The position numbers and the translations under genes are program-made. 7,173 bases of DNA from an uncultured Bacilli bacterium (lineage in GTDB: Bacteria > Bacillota_I > Bacilli_A > RF39 > UBA660). The notes under the pieces were generated by a model, which saw nothing but the letters and a program-made list of their open reading frames with translations, was not told where the DNA came from and ran no database searches. Location: NCBI GenBank assembly GCA_947630865.1, contig CANRJE010000072.1:1-7173 (forward strand). Direction: 5' to 3'. Below are positions 1 through 3,788 of this stretch, in pieces (the stretch's first letter is position 1; the number at the start of each line of letters is the position of its first letter).

Positions 1-3
1 CAT
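1..3 (-). CDS. Start of an unidentified minus-strand gene, truncated by the window edge
   Basis: The first three bases read CAT, an ATG on the minus strand. It sits 8 nt downstream of a near-perfect Shine-Dalgarno sequence (AGGAGG, complement of 12-17). Only the start codon is inside the window, so nothing can be said of the product. The gene is divergent from the acetyltransferase at 251, and the two share the region 4-250. The call rests entirely on the strength and spacing of the ribosome-binding site. Confidence 0.6.
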
Positions 4-11
4 AATTTCAT

Positions 12-17
12 CCTCCT
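12..17 (-). promoter_or_regulatory. Strong Shine-Dalgarno site for the left-edge minus-strand gene
   Basis: The minus strand reads AGGAGG, 8 nt before the ATG at 3..1. It is the closest match to the anti-Shine-Dalgarno consensus in the window and is the evidence for an off-window gene. Confidence 0.65.
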
Positions 18-63
18 AGATTAATTTTATCAAATTTTGTATAACTTGACTTATCTAGTTTTT

Positions 64-69
64 ATTATA
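64..69 (-). promoter_or_regulatory. Possible -10 element for the left-edge minus-strand gene
   Basis: The minus strand reads a perfect TATAAT at 69..64, which would give a leader of roughly 55 nt. A -35-like TTGCCA lies at 96..91, but the 21-nt spacer is too long for a normal sigma-A promoter, so only the -10 is offered. A short inverted repeat (75-89) lies between the two. In DNA this AT-rich a lone TATAAT can occur by chance. Confidence 0.3.
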
Positions 70-192
70 AGAGTCTTTCTAAAAGAAAGTTGGCAAGTAC
101 TCAACAGTTAAGTTTTCCCGTAAAAATTATATCAAGTACTTATTATTAGCACAATATATTTTATAAAAAATTATGACAATTTAGAAATTACA

Positions 193-221
193 TTTAGATG
201 TTTACAAAATCAATATATATT
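193..221 (+). promoter_or_regulatory. Weak candidate promoter of the GNAT gene
   Basis: TTTAGA (193-198), a 17-nt spacer and TATATT (216-221) are the best-spaced hexamers upstream of the ribosome-binding site at 236-241. Both hexamers are imperfect and the background is almost pure A/T, so this is tentative. Apart from this pair and the minus-strand signals, nothing gene-like is seen in 4-235. Confidence 0.25.
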
Positions 222-250
222 TGATATTTTTTTATAAGGAGATGGTAGTT

Positions 251-778
251 ATGACCCCTATAATTAGAAAAAGAAAAGTAGAAGATTCAAACGAATTAGC
301 ACATTCTATTGCACTTGTTTGGAATACAACATATAAAGGAATTGTTGATGATGCTTTTTTAAAAGAATTAATAGATAATGAAAATGAAAGTGCTGAAAGA
401 TTAAGAAATAATATAAATGAACAACCAGATTATTACATTTTGACTTTACAAAATAAAATAATTGGCTGGATTTATTATACTTTAGATAGCAACAAATATG
501 AAAATGCTGCTGAAATACATTCTTTATATATCCTAAAAGAATATCAGGGAAATGGTTATGGTAAATTGTTATATAATTATATTGTTAAAAATATTAAGAA
601 AAAAGGGATAAAAAAATTAATAATTGGCTGTTTAGATGGTAATTCTTCTAATAATTTTTATAAACACCTTGGTGGAAAGTATATAAGTAATCATTTATTT
701 AAAGAAAAATATAAAGAAAATATATATTATTTGAATTATAAAACAACCAATTTAATAATTGATATTAAAAAAATTTAA
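251..778 (+). CDS. GNAT-family N-acetyltransferase
   Basis: A 175-aa protein with the full GNAT fold, expected to move an acetyl group from acetyl-CoA to an amine; the substrate cannot be read from sequence. The acetyl-CoA pyrophosphate loop is QGNGYG (residues 99-104), right after the beta-4 strand EIHSLYIL. The motif B region NFYKHLGGKYI (about 145-155) follows. The N-terminal stretch (about 17-38, with TTYKGIV) is typical of small acetyltransferases of the RimI/PhnO-like kind. Length is normal for a single-domain GNAT. I chose ATG 251 because AAGGAG (236-241) lies 9 nt upstream. The in-frame TTG at 221 and ATG at 242 lie before or on that ribosome-binding site. The gene stands alone: an 82-nt gap and a fresh promoter separate it from the next gene. 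Confidence 0.88.
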   Translation: MTPIIRKRKVEDSNELAHSIALVWNTTYKGIVDDAFLKELIDNENESAERLRNNINEQPDYYILTLQNKIIGWIYYTLDSNKYENAAEIHSLYILKEYQGNGYGKLLYNYIVKNIKKKGIKKLIIGCLDGNSSNNFYKHLGGKYISNHLFKEKYKENIYYLNYKTTNLIIDIKKI

Positions 779-813
779 TTTTAAAATTAGGTTATATTTC
801 ATATGCTTATGGA

Positions 814-842
814 TTGCTATTTAATTTTTTTTCCTATATAAT
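814..842 (+). promoter_or_regulatory. Sigma-A-type promoter of the PH-domain gene
   Basis: TTGCTA (814-819) is separated by exactly 17 nt from a perfect TATAAT (837-842). Transcription would start near 849, giving a very short leader that begins about at the ribosome-binding site (848-854). This suggests the PH-domain gene is transcribed separately from the acetyltransferase upstream. Confidence 0.55.
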
Positions 843-860
843 AAAATAAAGGTGAAAGTT

Positions 861-1472
861 ATGATAAATGAATTAGAAAAAATTATTGGTCCTAATGAAA
901 AAGTTTTATATTCTGGAAAGCCAAATAAAAAATGTTATGTTTTTGAAAGTATCTTCAATCCAATGTTACCTTTTGCAATTTTATGGGCAATTTTTGATAT
1001 TAGTGCTTTAGGTAATTTTTTCTCTTCTACTCCAGATACCATGCTTACTTTTCTTATTCTTTTTATGTTATTTCATATGATGCCAGTTTGGATTTACCTT
1101 GGTGGAATTATATTTATTGTAAAAAAATATAAAAATACATCATATGTTGTAACTGATAGAGCTATCTATATATCAGGAGGTATTTTTATTAAAAATATAA
1201 ATTCTAAACCATTTGCTGAATTATCACACATCAATCTTCATCGAGGAGTGTTTGACCAAATGTTTAATGTTGGAGACATAATAGCAACAACTAGTCAATT
1301 ACATTCAAACGGTACACCTGTTACCATAAATATTTCTAGTATTTCTAATTATATAGAAGTATATAATCTTGTTAAAAAACTACAAACTGATATTTATACA
1401 GATGTAATGTATCCAAATGCTAAACGACCAAGTGAAAATCCTGGTTACAATACAGAATATAAAGGATTATAG
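861..1472 (+). CDS. Membrane-anchored bacterial PH-domain protein (DUF304/bPH_2-like)
   Basis: A 203-aa protein with a short cytosolic start (GPNEKVLYSGKP, 10-21). Two strongly hydrophobic blocks follow (about 31-54 and 61-87), the second ending in the basic VKKYK. After them comes a bacterial pleckstrin-like domain (about 93-175). Its signature is YVVTDRAIYISGGIF (95-109), then a strand, then NLHRGVFDQMFNVGDIIATT (125-144). That is the usual DUF304 order: 'Y-x-x-T-d-R' strand, then an 'r-G-x-f-d-x-x-x-x-x-G-d-I' strand pair. The C-terminal 25 residues are polar and probably disordered. The family acts at the cytoplasmic membrane, but its ligands are mostly unknown. ATG 861 is preferred over the in-frame GTG at 852 because that GTG is part of the ribosome-binding site AAAGGTG (848-854). 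Confidence 0.82.
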   Translation: MINELEKIIGPNEKVLYSGKPNKKCYVFESIFNPMLPFAILWAIFDISALGNFFSSTPDTMLTFLILFMLFHMMPVWIYLGGIIFIVKKYKNTSYVVTDRAIYISGGIFIKNINSKPFAELSHINLHRGVFDQMFNVGDIIATTSQLHSNGTPVTINISSISNYIEVYNLVKKLQTDIYTDVMYPNAKRPSENPGYNTEYKGL

Positions 1473-1498
1473 AATTAAATGTTCTTATAAAAAACTTA

Positions 1499-1549
1499 AT
1501 ATTAAAAAAAATAAATATTGATTAATTTCATTATTTATTTTTTTAATAT
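1499..1549. terminator. A/T-only inverted repeat in the convergent gap, possible bidirectional terminator
   Basis: The left arm (1499-1516: ATATT, eight A, TAAAT) is complementary to the right arm (1533-1549: ATTTA, seven T, AATAT). This gives a 17-bp stem with one bulged A and a 16-nt loop. It lies between the plus-strand PH gene and the minus-strand unknown gene, where a shared terminator is expected. The stem has no G:C pair, so it is not a classical intrinsic terminator, but the A and T tracts suit termination on either strand. The stop codon of the micro-ORF at 1609..1535 lies inside the right arm. Confidence 0.45.
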
Positions 1550-1609
1550 GGAAATAATTTTTAAACAAATCTCATATAATTTTTTTTGATTTTTTTCTTT
1601 TTCAGACAT
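1535..1609 (-). CDS. Micro-ORF: 24-aa lysine-rich amphipathic peptide, coupled to the upstream 645-aa gene
   Basis: Reading the minus strand from 1609, ATG opens 24 codons ending in TAA at 1537..1535. The peptide starts MSEKEKNQKK and continues LYEICLKIISILKK: a charged head and a short amphipathic, cationic tail with one Cys. The ribosome-binding site AGAGGTGA covers the last codons and TGA stop of the 645-aa gene (stop at 1616..1614). The ATG follows after only 4 nt, a layout typical of translational coupling. I know no family for it. It could be a genuine micro-protein, the stump of a decayed gene, or a chance frame in A-rich DNA. The start signal is good, but the length alone proves nothing. 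Confidence 0.4.
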   Translation of the reverse strand: MSEKEKNQKKLYEICLKIISILKK

Positions 1610-1613
1610 ATTT

Positions 1614-3551
1614 TCACCTCTTCTGCTCTTCTTTATTAGGACTAATTGGTAAATCTGATGATGTTTTATCATATAAACAATTAGCCATTTTTTTATTTTC
1701 TGTTAAAATTAAATTTTTAAATTCTTCTCTTTGCTCAGTTAAAATATTATCATCAATTTCATTTAAAATATTTTGGAGTGCCTCATTTGAAAAATAAGTT
1801 TCTCTAATATACTTATGTTGAGGTCCCCTACAACCATTTCTATTATTATTAAATCTAATAATTATTTTTCTTAATAAATCCATATCATGAGTATTATTAT
1901 ATTCATCTAACATTGTTCTAATAATTCTAATTTCATTCTTAGCAATTTTCTCTCTATTAATTACTAAAATTGGAATATTTCCAAAATCCTTAGCTGCCTT
2001 TATAGAATTAGCTAATAGTGCATCATATTCCCTTTTTAAGTCAGGACTTAACGCTTCAATATCTTCTTGTTCTTGATCTAAAATAATAAAATCAGGATTT
2101 TTCTTAAATTCATTTCGAGAAGTATCATTATTCTTTCTTTCATAATCTAGTTCATTATGCCACTCTCGCGTATTATTAATAAATTCTTCTGGAAAGTATA
2201 ACTTTGAATAGATCTTAACACTCATATTTCTACTATCTGGAGCACTATTAATATCCCTAATTCCTCCACCTAAAAACATTTTCTCATGAAAATTTAAAAA
2301 TCCTAGTTTTATATGAGTTTTTCCATCTTGTTCTGCAAAAGCAAGATTATCATTTCTAATTAGACTCACAGCATTTACATGACTTCTATATCTTTTGTCA
2401 TTCCATTCTGAATAATAATTATCACTTTTACCATCATCAGAAAAAGCTCCTAAAGTTTTAACAATAGCATAAAAATCTTCTCCTGAATCATAAAAATTTA
2501 TTCCTTCTTTGATAGCAATTAAATTATCATCACTAAAACTTGGCTTACATTTATTAAATTCTCTTGCATAAATCAATAAGACATTTTCTTGCATTAAATT
2601 ATTATTAAATAAATTTATTTCAAAATCTGGATTAGTAAATTCTTTAGCAACTTCTTTTAACTTTTCTATATCATCTGCTTCTAATAACATTTTTAAAGCT
2701 AACCATTCAACAAATCCTGGACTTGTATAATATTCTTCTTTAATACCTGTCATATTATGAGCCTTAATAAAATCTTTAGATTTTAGAATAGTCATACCAA
2801 AAAGGATATAAATTAAGTCTTCTTTTAATGTTTCTAATGGTGTATCTTGACTTTCAATTTTTTCTCTTATTATATCTTTCATAACAGAATTGTAATTAAT
2901 CAATTCATCAATCGTTGTTGGAATGCAACTTCCTGTTTTTAAAATTGTAGCAATATTTCCAAGCATTTTATTATCTATTTGTCCATTTAGATCTTCATAA
3001 CTTTTTATCATTTTAATAAATGAATCAAATATATTTAACCATTTTTCACTATTTCTACCAGGAATTGAAGAACAACCTATATTATCAATTATAGTAGACA
3101 ATATATTATTAGGATTAACCCCATAATCAATACAATATTCTGTAATTCTCTTTAAAAGAGAAAGTTCATAATCATCAAGACTTAATAATTTATCTTGAAC
3201 AAATGAATCAACTACTAATTCATCAATTACTGGATTTAAAAATTCATATTTAGGGTCTAATACACAAGGATTTAAAGTCAGTAACAACTCGTTATTTCTT
3301 TCTTGCAACTCTTTTATTAATTTTTTTTGATAATCAGTTAAGATAGTTGATTTATATAATTCTTTTATAGCTTCAACATCACCTGATAAAATTGCTAAAG
3401 AAAACTTATCACTTATATTATCAGACTTTTGAATATAACTTAAAGTCCCTTCTCTTTTTGCTGAAATAGCACCAGCAAATATTTCTTCATGAGATTTGCA
3501 ATTATTACATATTTCTAACCATATTTTACCTGTTTCAGTTTTTCTTCTCAT
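1614..3551 (-). CDS. Uncharacterised 645-aa protein with a C-terminal alpha/beta domain
   Basis: I cannot assign a function. No signal peptide or membrane segment is visible, so it is probably cytosolic. Residues 1-330 look mostly helical and Leu/Ile/Lys-rich. A small cluster near the start (CNNCKSHEE, 15-23) holds one CxxC pair. Residues about 380-545 look like a mixed alpha/beta domain with polar motifs: a strand at THIKLGFLNF (412-421), GGGIRDINSAPDSRN (428-442), WHNELDYER (464-472), the strand PDFIILDQE (486-494), and AAKDFGNIPILVINREKI (519-536), which is a helix-strand pair. From memory, unverified, an N-E-[IL]-x3-R motif, then 'PDyI' and a later 'iPI.vI' strand recur at the C-terminal end of large uncharacterised gut-Firmicutes proteins. 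The tail (615-645) is polar. ATG 3551 has GGTGAT upstream (3560-3555). It is divergent from the TIR-like/TPR gene and followed by a coupled micro-ORF. Confidence 0.8.
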   Translation of the reverse strand: MRRKTETGKIWLEICNNCKSHEEIFAGAISAKREGTLSYIQKSDNISDKFSLAILSGDVEAIKELYKSTILTDYQKKLIKELQERNNELLLTLNPCVLDPKYEFLNPVIDELVVDSFVQDKLLSLDDYELSLLKRITEYCIDYGVNPNNILSTIIDNIGCSSIPGRNSEKWLNIFDSFIKMIKSYEDLNGQIDNKMLGNIATILKTGSCIPTTIDELINYNSVMKDIIREKIESQDTPLETLKEDLIYILFGMTILKSKDFIKAHNMTGIKEEYYTSPGFVEWLALKMLLEADDIEKLKEVAKEFTNPDFEINLFNNNLMQENVLLIYAREFNKCKPSFSDDNLIAIKEGINFYDSGEDFYAIVKTLGAFSDDGKSDNYYSEWNDKRYRSHVNAVSLIRNDNLAFAEQDGKTHIKLGFLNFHEKMFLGGGIRDINSAPDSRNMSVKIYSKLYFPEEFINNTREWHNELDYERKNNDTSRNEFKKNPDFIILDQEQEDIEALSPDLKREYDALLANSIKAAKDFGNIPILVINREKIAKNEIRIIRTMLDEYNNTHDMDLLRKIIIRFNNNRNGCRGPQHKYIRETYFSNEALQNILNEIDDNILTEQREEFKNLILTENKKMANCLYDKTSSDLPISPNKEEQKR

Positions 3552-3577
3552 ATTATCACCACTCTAATCTCAATATT

Positions 3578-3606
3578 ATTTTAACAAATATTTAAGAAAA
3601 AGTCTT
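3578..3606 (-). promoter_or_regulatory. Candidate promoter of the 645-aa gene, with extended -10
   Basis: On the minus strand, AAGACT (3606..3601) and a 17-nt spacer precede TAAAAT (3583..3578). The spacer ends in TGT, so the sequence reads TGTTAAAAT, an extended -10 that can make up for the weak -35. It lies 26 nt upstream of the start codon at 3551, leaving room for the GGTGAT ribosome-binding site. Confidence 0.45.
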
Positions 3607-3723
3607 TATATTAATAAAAATTAATCTAAAACAATTTATTATTTCAATTAAAAATATTTAAATTTTCATTACTAAACAACATCAAGAAAAACTAAATTCA
3701 AAACTAACTAGTAAAACAATCTA

Positions 3724-3752
3724 TTCTCTTTTAAAAGAAAATGATATATAAT
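3724..3752 (+). promoter_or_regulatory. Candidate promoter of the TIR-like/TPR gene, overlapped by a palindrome
   Basis: A perfect TATAAT lies at 3747-3752, and a degenerate -35 position (TTCTCT, 3724-3729) sits 17 nt upstream. An alternative extended -10 reads TGATATATA (3742-3750). The 12-bp palindrome TCTTTTAAAAGA (3727-3738) covers the end of the -35 and the start of the spacer, where an operator could act. The ribosome-binding site AAGGA (3776-3780) lies 8 nt before ATG 3789. The rest of the divergent region (3607-3723) is featureless A/T-rich DNA. Confidence 0.45.
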
Positions 3753-3788
3753 AAAGAAAAAAGTTATAGAGGTATAAGGAATTAAGTT

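Noticed and set aside
221..250. TTG start (221) or ATG (242) giving a longer acetyltransferase
   Set aside because: The Shine-Dalgarno AAGGAG at 236-241 lies downstream of the TTG and directly touches the ATG at 242, so neither could use it. ATG 251 has the proper spacing, and the GNAT fold begins right after it.
777..788. Palindrome AATTTTAAAATT at the end of the acetyltransferase as a terminator
   Set aside because: It has no loop and no G:C pair and overlaps the stop codon. A hairpin would not form well in RNA.
1550..1620. TGA read as tryptophan (Mycoplasma code), which would lengthen the 645-aa protein
   Set aside because: Reading on gives a low-complexity tail. Trp is written TGG in the genes that contain it, and a ribosome-binding site overlaps the TGA as expected for a true stop.
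3146..3162. Perfect 7-bp inverted repeat (TTCTCTT, loop of 3, AAGAGAA)
   Set aside because: It lies inside the 645-aa coding region, away from any gene boundary, with no T tract, and such A/T-rich repeats are common by chance.
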